NCBI GenBank assembly: GCA_002746975.1
Contig: NVXE01000010.1
Span: forward strand, 40,942-104,941
Direction of reading: 5' to 3'
Length of the DNA stretch: 64,000 nucleotides
DNA from: Bacteroidota bacterium
GTDB lineage: Bacteria; Bacteroidota; Bacteroidia; Flavobacteriales_D; Sanyastnellaceae
Shown here in pieces: positions 47,660-54,680 of this stretch. The translations under genes and the position numbers were made by a program. The notes under the pieces were generated by a model. That model saw nothing but the letters and a program-made list of their open reading frames with translations. It was not told where the DNA came from and searched no databases. Positions within the stretch are counted from its first letter, which is position 1, and each line of letters starts with the position of its first letter.

Positions 47660-47794
47660 ATGAATAAACGACTTGTCAAGCCACTTTTGTTATGCATTTT
47701 CGCTCTAGCTTTTATAAGTGGGTGCGCCACTTCTCATGGAGGTTGCAACACCTGCGATGCTTACAACCAAATCGATTTGGACTGTAATGAGTAA
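47660..47794 (+). CDS. Very small Cys-rich lipoprotein
   Basis: This 44-residue frame starts with ATG at 47660 and has a complete lipoprotein signal: a basic start (MNKRLVKP), a hydrophobic stretch (LLLCIFALAF) and the lipobox ISGC. The mature peptide is only about 23 residues but has four cysteines, counting the lipidated one (GCATSHGGCNTC, then DLDC). Its end overlaps the manC start by eight bases (ATGAGTAA). Similar short Cys-containing lipoproteins occur in Flavobacteriia, but no function is known to me. The signal sequence makes a chance frame unlikely. Confidence 0.65.
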   Translation: MNKRLVKPLLLCIFALAFISGCATSHGGCNTCDAYNQIDLDCNE

Positions 47795-48881
47795 GCCTTC
47801 TGAGACATTTGCTATTATTATGGCTGGGGGAGTAGGCACTCGGTTTTGGCCTATGTCACGAATCTCTAAGCCCAAACAATTTCTTGACATCCTAGGCACC
47901 GGTCAGTCGTTAATTCAAATGACTTTTAACCGACTCTCTAAGGTAGTCCCCCCTTCAAACATCCTTGTCGTCACAAACGAAATTTACAGAAACCAAGTCT
48001 CCTCTCACCTACCCTCTATCCCCGCTTCGAATATTCTATGTGAACCCTGTATGAGGAATACTGCGCCGTGTATCGCGTATGCAAACGCTGTAATTAGTAG
48101 CAGATTGAGTCCTCAACGTGACTCGTCTGATGTTGGAATCATCGTAGCTCCTTCGGATCACCTTATCCTCGACACAGCAGAATTTGAGCGCGTCATCTCC
48201 CTTGCGTTATTGAGTGCTTGCTCTACCTCGTCTCTCCTTACGCTCGGAATTCAACCCACCCGTCCCGATACCGGTTATGGATATATTAAATTTTCTGGTG
48301 AAGGTGAGATTGCGAAGGTCGAACAATTTACGGAAAAGCCCGATCTAGCTACCGCCGAAAACTTCCTCGAGCAGGGAGATTACTGTTGGAACAGTGGAAT
48401 TTTTGTTTGGTCTTTAAAAAATATCTCACAGGCATTCTCAACCCACCTCCCTGACATATTCGCTTCTTTCGAAGATGAAGGACTCACCGGTTCCCCTAAC
48501 GAGGCTGACTCCATCTACAACTCCTGCGAATCAATTTCTATCGACTATGGCATCCTCGAACGCGCCGAGGACGTACGAGTTATCCCATGCGACTTCGGCT
48601 GGTCTGACCTCGGCACTTGGACTTCGCTCGCAAGTCATCTACCTCAAGACTCCTCCGGCAATGGCGTCTCTGGAGCTACCCTCATCGAGTCAAATTCGAG
48701 CAGAAATGTCGTTGTCTCTCAGGCTGAAAAAACCGTTGCGCTCCGTGGACTCAACGACTTCATCATCGTCGACACCCCAGATGCACTCTTGATTTGTCCT
48801 AAGTCTGACGAACAATGGGTAAAAGAGCTCGTGGGCGAATTAGGGAGGAAGGGTAAAAAGGGTGCAGAAGGACTGATTTAG
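47787..48881 (+). CDS. manC: Mannose-1-phosphate guanylyltransferase
   Basis: This enzyme makes GDP-mannose from mannose 1-phosphate and GTP for surface polysaccharides. The 364 residues show the nucleotidyltransferase signature IIMAGGVGTRFWPMSR, the sugar-binding FTEKPDLATAENFL and WNSGIFVW, and SDLGTWTSL. The C-terminal isomerase domain of bifunctional enzymes is absent. The ATG at 47787 gives the normal N-terminus MSKPSETFAIIMAGG and overlaps the preceding lipoprotein gene, suggesting coupling. Its end overlaps the convergent GNAT gene by four bases. GC content seems higher in its second half than in its neighbours. Confidence 0.93.
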   Translation: MSKPSETFAIIMAGGVGTRFWPMSRISKPKQFLDILGTGQSLIQMTFNRLSKVVPPSNILVVTNEIYRNQVSSHLPSIPASNILCEPCMRNTAPCIAYANAVISSRLSPQRDSSDVGIIVAPSDHLILDTAEFERVISLALLSACSTSSLLTLGIQPTRPDTGYGYIKFSGEGEIAKVEQFTEKPDLATAENFLEQGDYCWNSGIFVWSLKNISQAFSTHLPDIFASFEDEGLTGSPNEADSIYNSCESISIDYGILERAEDVRVIPCDFGWSDLGTWTSLASHLPQDSSGNGVSGATLIESNSSRNVVVSQAEKTVALRGLNDFIIVDTPDALLICPKSDEQWVKELVGELGRKGKKGAEGLI

Positions 48882-49408
48882 ATCACCGTTAGGTCGAAAT
48901 ACATTAGCCTCGTATTAGCACCTTCGTCGTTCTTTGTGAGATATTCGAAGCCATTTTTCTCGTAGAATTTTAATGAATCTCTGTATGCGTCAACGGTGAT
49001 GAATTTACATCCTGATTTTTGGGATTTGCGGAAGGTTTCTTTTACATATTGAATCATTAAGCTACCTAAACCCTCGCCATTCATTTTAACATCAACTGCT
49101 AATCTGCCTATTTTAACCGCTGGATAGCTTTTAAATTGCTTCCCTTGTGGCATAGACTCCGTGAATTTCTGTTTCCACTTTCTGTTACTTTGAGATTCTT
49201 TCTTTGAGACCTTGTCATTTAACAGACTGAAATAACCAACAGTGAATTTAGGTGTCTGGACAATATAAGTAGTGGCTAATAAGTTCTTTTTGAAATTCTT
49301 AGACTCATTGAGCAGAAAACTATTTAAGTCATGGTCTCCACAATCAAATGGCCTAATAACTTTAGTTTCAGATAGTAATTCTAATGAAAGCTTTTGACGA
49401 AGATTCAA
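48878..49408 (-). CDS. GNAT acetyltransferase, probable toxin of a two-gene module
   Basis: The 176-residue protein has the GNAT fold, with the acetyl-CoA loop VKMNGEGLGSLMIQYV (about 110-125) and the C-terminal FYEKNGFEYL motif. The N-terminal IRPFDCGDHDLNSFLL is typical of TacT/AtaT-like toxins, which acetylate aminoacyl-tRNA and stop translation. The start is probably the TTG at 49406-49408, which overlaps the stop of the small upstream gene, as in coupled toxin-antitoxin pairs. The partner is not a classic DUF1778 antitoxin, so the toxin role is an inference; a housekeeping acetyltransferase remains possible. It lies next to the CRISPR tracrRNA gene. Confidence 0.75.
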   Translation of the reverse strand: MNLRQKLSLELLSETKVIRPFDCGDHDLNSFLLNESKNFKKNLLATTYIVQTPKFTVGYFSLLNDKVSKKESQSNRKWKQKFTESMPQGKQFKSYPAVKIGRLAVDVKMNGEGLGSLMIQYVKETFRKSQKSGCKFITVDAYRDSLKFYEKNGFEYLTKNDEGANTRLMYFDLTVI

Positions 49409-49563
49409 AACTTCGAAATCGATTTCATAAACTCGTAACCCTCTCTAATTTTCTTTCGCTCCTCATCACTAATCTTCTGAGTCTCCGCCCGCTTCATGGC
49501 AGCTTCAAAACGGCGAGCATCTTCGCCGTATAGTATCGGTGTTTCTTTTATAGGTCGTGCCAT
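49405..49563 (-). CDS. Small partner of GNAT gene, putative antitoxin
   Basis: This 52-residue frame starts at the ATG at 49561-49563 and ends with a TGA that overlaps the GNAT start. It begins MARPIKETPILYGEDARRFE and is strongly charged, with a helical middle (KISDEERKKIREGYEFM). The same opening occurs in short proteins encoded before GNAT genes in Bacteroidota, as far as I recall. An antitoxin role is inferred only from size and coupling. A perfect TAACTTTG element lies 16 bases before its start. Confidence 0.65.
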   Translation of the reverse strand: MARPIKETPILYGEDARRFEAAMKRAETQKISDEERKKIREGYEFMKSISKF

Positions 49564-49579
49564 GACATTCAGTCCTTTA

Positions 49580-49606
49580 CAAAGTTAATCAATTTTTTAA
49601 TACAAA
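49580..49606 (-). promoter_or_regulatory. Promoter of the GNAT module
   Basis: On the minus strand TTTG (49603-49606) is followed after 15 bases by TAACTTTG (49580-49587). The -7 element is an exact TAnnTTTG match, but the spacing is slightly shorter than usual. Confidence 0.5.
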
Positions 49607-49679
49607 GGTGAAGAGTTAAGTCATTGAGTATTAAACCAAATCATAAACGACCCTTATAAGTTTGTAAACGGAGTTGATA

Positions 49680-49770
49680 AAAACTTTTAAACACAGTGAA
49701 GGCGACCCAGTAGGCCGCCTTCAATGTTTTCACAACGGAATAATCCTTATTGTGATTGGCACAAATTCCA
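49680..49770 (-). ncRNA. tracrRNA of the type II-C CRISPR system
   Basis: On the minus strand, 49749-49769 is an anti-repeat (GGAATTTGTGCCAATCACAA plus T). It pairs with the first half of the repeat (minus strand of the array) over about 20 bases, with a two-base bulge where the repeat has an extra TT. It continues with AAGGATTATTCCG, the nexus-like hairpin typical of tracrRNAs, and a 7-bp stem (GAAGGCG / CGCCTTC, 49698-49722) followed by a moderately T-rich stretch as terminator. The RNA would be about 90 bases. It guides crRNA maturation and Cas9 loading. Its 3' end is approximate. Confidence 0.85.
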
Positions 49771-49773
49771 TTG

Positions 49774-49805
49774 CAAGTATATGATGTTATCTGACAACTT
49801 CCAAA
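49774..49805 (-). promoter_or_regulatory. Promoter of tracrRNA
   Basis: On the minus strand TTTG (49802-49805) is followed after 20 bases by TATACTTG (49774-49781), seven of eight matches to TAnnTTTG. Transcription would start about five bases further on, exactly at the beginning of the anti-repeat. The 107 bases from here to cas9 hold no other clear signal; the cas9 promoter was not identified. Confidence 0.6.
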
Positions 49806-49912
49806 CTTGGAAATAGATTTTATTTACTTACATTACATTTTGTTTAGTACGTAAATAGGTTACGTTGTGGAGCAAATAGATTTACCAGTTACACTGAAAT
49901 AAACTTAATGAT

Positions 49913-52900
49913 ATGAAAAAAATTCTAGGACTTGATTTAGGAACGGCATCCATTGGATGGGCTTTTCTAAACTTAGATGGCGACAATAGTGAACTTAAAG
50001 CAGGGGTCAGAATTATACCTTTAAATCAGGAAGATAAAGCTGCATTTGAAAAGGGCCAAAGCATTACTCTAAACGCTGATCGCCGACTTAAAAGGGGGGC
50101 TCGAAAAACTCTTGATAGGTGGCAAATGAGGCGTGAAAATCTTATTAATTGGATGCTGAAACACAATTGGGCTAAATCTAGAGAGGAGCTTCTATTACCA
50201 AGCTCAGGATGGAGCACCTTCAACAATCGAAGCAAAGCAGTAACAGAGAAAATTTCTCTTCTAGAACTTGGACAAGTTATTCTTCGTCTTAATAAAAACC
50301 GGGGCTTTAAAAGTAATAGAAAGACAGATAGCGGAGAAGAAAACTCAACTGATTACAAAAAACAAATAGCTGGTAGAGATAACGAACTAGTAGAAAAAGG
50401 ACTGACAATAGGGCAAATATTTGTACAGGAGCGTGATGCTTGGCTTGCAAATCCTGAAGGTCCTGAACCACACTTCAATAGTCGAACATACTCAAGAGCT
50501 TCAGTAGTAGCAGAATTTGAAGCTATTTGGTCTGAGCAAATGAAGCATCATTCCGAAATAACAGAAGCTGATAGAAAAGAATTTAGAGATTACGTTCTTT
50601 TTTACCAAAGACCTTTAAAATCTCAAAAGCACCTTATTGGAAAATGTCCATTCGAAACATCTAGAAGGGTTGCACCAAGATCTTCTCCTGTATTTCAGGA
50701 ATTCAGATTATGGCAAGACTTAAAACATTTCAGAGTAATCGAAAAAAACGGTGGTTCTAGACCTCTAACTTATGATGAACAAATTTCTTTATCTACTGAA
50801 CTCAGGTCTGTTAGTTTTCCAAACAAAACAAAAATTCTTAGATTTTTGGGACTTTCAACTGCCCAATTTACTGTTAGTGTTGAAAAACTAATCGGTAACA
50901 TCTTTTCTTCTAAAGTCGAAAAAATCATCGGTGACGACAGACTTGAATTTGTTGAAGTTGATTGTACTCTTGATGGAAATGAATTCGATAAGCAGCCATC
51001 TATGCAGCTATGGCATTTGCTCTATTCTTCTGAAGATCATGACCATTTAGTCAATTCTATAGTAAAACGTTTTCCTGAAATTACTGAAGAGGAAGCTGAA
51101 GATCTTGCAAACATAAAACTTCCTGACGATCACGCTCGACTTTCTCATAAAGCCATCAGAAAAATACTCCCTTTTATTCGCTCTGAGGAATGTCCTGACT
51201 ACTTCTCTGCATGTGCTTCAGCGGGATATAATCACAGTTTTTCCGAAACAAAAGAAGAGCGAGAAAAGAAAGTCTTAAAAGAAAAGTTAGAACCTATTCT
51301 ACGAAATTCATTAAGAAATCCTGTCGTCGAAAAGGTTTTAAATCAAGTTGTTAATCTAGTCAATGCCATTTTAGAAGATGAAAATTTAGGTCGCCCTGAC
51401 GAAATTCATATTGAACTCGCTCGCGATTTGAAGAATTGTGCAAAAAAACGTAAAAGCATTACAAAAAATAATCGGGATAATGAAGCTAATAGACTAAAGG
51501 TAAAAGGGGAGCTAGAAAAGCTAGGGCAGAGAACAACTCGATCAAACATTCTCAGATACCAACTTTGGGAAGAGTGCGATAGAATAAGTCTTTACACCGG
51601 GAATCCTATACCTATCTCTAAGCTGTTTACTTACGATTATGAGATAGAACATATTATCCCTCAAGCATTGATATTCGATGATGGCTACCTAAATAAAACC
51701 ATAAGCGAACGATCTGAAAATCTTGCTAAGGGTAGTACCACCGCAATGGAATACATGCAAACAAAAGGAGAGGCTGCCGTAGATGCTTATGAGGCACGTA
51801 TTCGTAGAGCCAAAGGGATTTCAAAGCCTAAAGCTGACAAACTACGTTGGTTGCGTGGTGATATCCCCGATGGATTTATAGAACGTCAACTCAAAGAAAC
51901 TCAATACATCGCCAAGATGTCGTATTCCCTTCTTAAAGACATCTCTCGTGAGGTAATACCTATGGCTGGATCTGTCACCGCATACCTCAGACGGCGTTGG
52001 GGTCTTGAGGACATGTTAAGCCAGATTAATTTCCCTCGTTATGATGCTATAGGTCAAACTAAGGAAATTACCATTAATCATAAAGATGGATCTCAAGAAC
52101 AAAAAATAATTGTAGATGATTGGTCTAAGCGTGATGATCACAGGCATCATGCTATGGATGCGATAACAGTTGCTTTTGCATCATACAGAAATTTTCAATA
52201 TCTGAATACTTTAAGTGGCAGAGATTTAGAAATTGATGATTCTGGTGAAAAAGACGCTGCTCTTTCTCCTCCTATTTCTAAATCTCTAGTTCGCAAACTT
52301 TCTAAAGATGCGATGGAAAACATTCTTATTTCTAGAAAAGCTGGAAAACGCAGCTCGGTTTGGAGTAAGTACCAGTCGAAAACTAAGACGGGAAAACACT
52401 CTGGAAAACATCGTATCCCAAGAGGACAACTACATCTTGAAACCGTGTACGGTTCTCGATTACGCCATCTTCCTTCTCCTTCAATCCTATCTAAGATACC
52501 TGAAGACTTGAGTTTAATTGTAGAGCCTGCTATTCGTGAAGTCATTAAAGAACGCCTTGAATCCGATGGACTTACAGCCAAGAAAGCTTTCACAACCGGA
52601 AGATTAAAAAAGAATCCACTTCTATTTAATGATAGGCCTATAGAAACAGTAGCTTGTTACGAGAGAATTTTTGTAATTAGAAAGCCTCTTGATGAAACAG
52701 TAAAAATCGAAAAAGTACTAGACAAAGGGCTTCAGCGAATACTACAAGCTCGACTAGAAGAATTTGATAATAACAAAAAGAAAGCCTTTACAAATCTTGA
52801 AAATAATCCAGTTTGGGCAGACCGTTCAAAAACTAAGGCTTTAAAAAGGATTACTATCCAGGCTCACACAAAGACAGCTAAACCTTTAAGAAGGAATGCC

Positions 52901-53380
52901 AGTGATGATAATATCGATTTTGTGGACTACCAAAATAATCATCATCTTGCCCTTTATCTCGATGACGAGAGCGGAAAACCCTACAGTGAGGTCGTAAGTT
53001 TAATGGACGCAGTTCATAGAGAACAAGAGGGCGGAACAGCAATCCGTAAAGTTGACTCTAGAGGCAACAAACTTCTTTCGACGCTTGCTGGTGATGAATA
53101 CGTCCTTTTCGATATCGAAGCCGAAAGTAAAGAAGAAATTCTTGGATTAAGCTCTAGTGAAATAAGCCCTCATCTTTTCCGAGTTCAGAACCTCGGTTAT
53201 AGTAATAATGATAAAAAAATTGGTGTTGACTGCAGTTTTAGACATCATTTAGAAACTTCTATTAATCATCAAAGTCAGCTTACTCTTCAAAGAATTAGGA
53301 GTATTAACAACCTTCCTTCTTGGAAGGTCAGAATTAACGTGCTAGGTCAAATTGTACATATTGAATCAACTGGAATTTAA
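49913..53380 (+). CDS. cas9: CRISPR-associated endonuclease Cas9, subtype II-C
   Basis: The 1155 residues contain all nuclease motifs: RuvC-I with D8 (ILGLDLGTASIGWA), an Arg-rich bridge helix (about 57-76), RuvC-II with E501 (EIHIELARDL), HNH with H580 and N603 (YEIEHIIPQA, SENLAKG), and RuvC-III with H746 and D749 (HHAMDA). It cuts DNA matching a crRNA spacer. Glutamate replaces the usual first HNH aspartate (E579), a known variant. At 1155 residues it is shorter than the roughly 1400 usual in Bacteroidota and closer to the Neisseria type. The PAM cannot be read from sequence. It is followed by cas1 and cas2 in TAATG-coupled order; there is no csn2 or cas4. Confidence 0.96.
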   Translation: MKKILGLDLGTASIGWAFLNLDGDNSELKAGVRIIPLNQEDKAAFEKGQSITLNADRRLKRGARKTLDRWQMRRENLINWMLKHNWAKSREELLLPSSGWSTFNNRSKAVTEKISLLELGQVILRLNKNRGFKSNRKTDSGEENSTDYKKQIAGRDNELVEKGLTIGQIFVQERDAWLANPEGPEPHFNSRTYSRASVVAEFEAIWSEQMKHHSEITEADRKEFRDYVLFYQRPLKSQKHLIGKCPFETSRRVAPRSSPVFQEFRLWQDLKHFRVIEKNGGSRPLTYDEQISLSTELRSVSFPNKTKILRFLGLSTAQFTVSVEKLIGNIFSSKVEKIIGDDRLEFVEVDCTLDGNEFDKQPSMQLWHLLYSSEDHDHLVNSIVKRFPEITEEEAEDLANIKLPDDHARLSHKAIRKILPFIRSEECPDYFSACASAGYNHSFSETKEEREKKVLKEKLEPILRNSLRNPVVEKVLNQVVNLVNAILEDENLGRPDEIHIELARDLKNCAKKRKSITKNNRDNEANRLKVKGELEKLGQRTTRSNILRYQLWEECDRISLYTGNPIPISKLFTYDYEIEHIIPQALIFDDGYLNKTISERSENLAKGSTTAMEYMQTKGEAAVDAYEARIRRAKGISKPKADKLRWLRGDIPDGFIERQLKETQYIAKMSYSLLKDISREVIPMAGSVTAYLRRRWGLEDMLSQINFPRYDAIGQTKEITINHKDGSQEQKIIVDDWSKRDDHRHHAMDAITVAFASYRNFQYLNTLSGRDLEIDDSGEKDAALSPPISKSLVRKLSKDAMENILISRKAGKRSSVWSKYQSKTKTGKHSGKHRIPRGQLHLETVYGSRLRHLPSPSILSKIPEDLSLIVEPAIREVIKERLESDGLTAKKAFTTGRLKKNPLLFNDRPIETVACYERIFVIRKPLDETVKIEKVLDKGLQRILQARLEEFDNNKKKAFTNLENNPVWADRSKTKALKRITIQAHTKTAKPLRRNASDDNIDFVDYQNNHHLALYLDDESGKPYSEVVSLMDAVHREQEGGTAIRKVDSRGNKLLSTLAGDEYVLFDIEAESKEEILGLSSSEISPHLFRVQNLGYSNNDKKIGVDCSFRHHLETSINHQSQLTLQRIRSINNLPSWKVRINVLGQIVHIESTGI

Positions 53381-54279
53381 TGCTAAAGAGGACCATCGTA
53401 ATCGCTAATCCTGGCAGAATTTCTTTCCGTAACCATCAACTCGTAGTTAAGTCTGATGATAAAGGTGAGAAAACTGTGCCATTAGAGGACCTAGGGGTTC
53501 TAGTTATCGAAAATCCACAAACAACCATTACTTCTGTCGCTCTAGCAAAACTAGCGGATGCAAATGTTGCCGTGATGACGTGTGATAGCACTCATCATCC
53601 TGTAAGTTTATCTTTACCTTTAGTTGGGCATTCCGAAATGACGAAACGACATTTAGTCCAAACCAATATCAGCCTACCTCTGAAAAAGAGACTTTGGCAA
53701 CAGTGTATCCAAGCGAAACTCGGTAACCAGGCAAGGGTTTTGGAACTCAATCACAAGAATGTTCCTGCAAAAAAGCTACGTAAATATGTCCTTGAGGTAA
53801 ACTCAGGTGACACAACAAATATTGAAGCTAGAGCTGCACAACATTACTGGAAATACTTTATCCCAGACCCAGAATTTCGAAGACGAGCTCAAGGTATCCC
53901 CCCTAATAATCTACTTAACTATGGATACGCTATTATCCGAGCTACTCTTGCACGCTCAGTAGTAGCTAGTGGACTAATACCGTCTTTAGGACTTTTCCAT
54001 CGCAATAAATACAACGCGTTTTGTTTAGCGGATGATCTAATGGAGCCATACAGGCCCTTTGTAGATATAGCTGTCTTAAAACTGCTTAACCAAGGGCTAG
54101 AGCCTACCGAAAATCTTGAACCTGAACATAAAAGAGCTATCCTTGAAATTTTAAGTTCAGATACATATGAAGGTGAAAAAAGAAGCACATTATGGAATAG
54201 CTCCTTAAGGACTGCAAGTAGTTTGTATTTATGTTTTGAAGGAAGTAGGCGACAAATTTCCTTCCCCGAATTACATTAA
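53380..54279 (+). CDS. cas1: CRISPR integrase Cas1
   Basis: Cas1 inserts new spacers with Cas2. The 299 residues have the type II form, with metal ligands E149 (NIEARAAQHYW), H207 (GLFHRNKYN) and E222 (ADDLMEPYRPF). The start ATG shares one base with the cas9 stop (TAATG at 53378-53382), and the stop overlaps cas2 in the same way, so the three proteins are translated in series. All catalytic residues are present, so adaptation is probably functional. Confidence 0.96.
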   Translation: MLKRTIVIANPGRISFRNHQLVVKSDDKGEKTVPLEDLGVLVIENPQTTITSVALAKLADANVAVMTCDSTHHPVSLSLPLVGHSEMTKRHLVQTNISLPLKKRLWQQCIQAKLGNQARVLELNHKNVPAKKLRKYVLEVNSGDTTNIEARAAQHYWKYFIPDPEFRRRAQGIPPNNLLNYGYAIIRATLARSVVASGLIPSLGLFHRNKYNAFCLADDLMEPYRPFVDIAVLKLLNQGLEPTENLEPEHKRAILEILSSDTYEGEKRSTLWNSSLRTASSLYLCFEGSRRQISFPELH

Positions 54280-54623
54280 TGGCTTTAACGCATCATAGAA
54301 TAAATGCATATAGAACTATGTGGCTATTAGTGCTCTTTGATTTACCTACCGAAACAAAAAAAGAAAGAAAAGCTGCTTCACAATTTAGAAAAATATTACT
54401 TCAAGATGGATTCAACATGTTCCAGTTTTCTTGTTACATGAGACATTGTCCAAGCCGAGAAAACGCAGAAGTTCACTCAAGACGAATCCAAAACCATCTA
54501 CCCTTATTTGGCCATGTTGGAGTTTTTTATATCACTGATAAGCAATGGGGTATGACTGAACTTTTTTTTAACACAAAAGCAGAAAAACCTAAGACTGGTC
54601 CTCAACAATTAGAATTCTTCTAG
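54279..54623 (+). CDS. cas2: CRISPR-associated Cas2
   Basis: Cas2 is the small structural partner of Cas1 in spacer integration. The 114 residues have the ferredoxin-like core beginning MWLLVLFDLPTETKKERK with D21, and SCYMRHCPSRENAEVH, typical of type II-C Cas2 from Bacteroidota. A 13-residue N-terminal extension before MWLL is usual in that group, which supports the ATG at 54279. The first CRISPR repeat begins 57 bases after the stop. Confidence 0.95.
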   Translation: MALTHHRINAYRTMWLLVLFDLPTETKKERKAASQFRKILLQDGFNMFQFSCYMRHCPSRENAEVHSRRIQNHLPLFGHVGVFYITDKQWGMTELFFNTKAEKPKTGPQQLEFF

Positions 54624-54680
54624 ATTTTTAATCCTAAAACACCCCCAAAGGCATGACCCTCACGCTCTTATGAGAGCGAT
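54624..54680. other. cas2-proximal flank of the array (probable leader) with inverted repeat
   Basis: These 57 bases separate cas2 from repeat 1. Just before the repeat is a perfect 6-bp inverted repeat, CGCTCT-TATG-AGAGCG (54663-54678), two bases away from it. It could end crRNA transcription coming from the right, end cas transcription from the left, or mark the integration site for Cas1-Cas2. No T-run follows on either strand, so a simple terminator is not obvious. Confidence 0.45.

Noticed and set aside
51641..51652. Glutamate (E579) in place of aspartate in the Cas9 HNH motif as a sign of inactivity
   Set aside because: EIEHIIP is a frequent form in Bacteroidota Cas9; the catalytic His580 and Asn603 are present.
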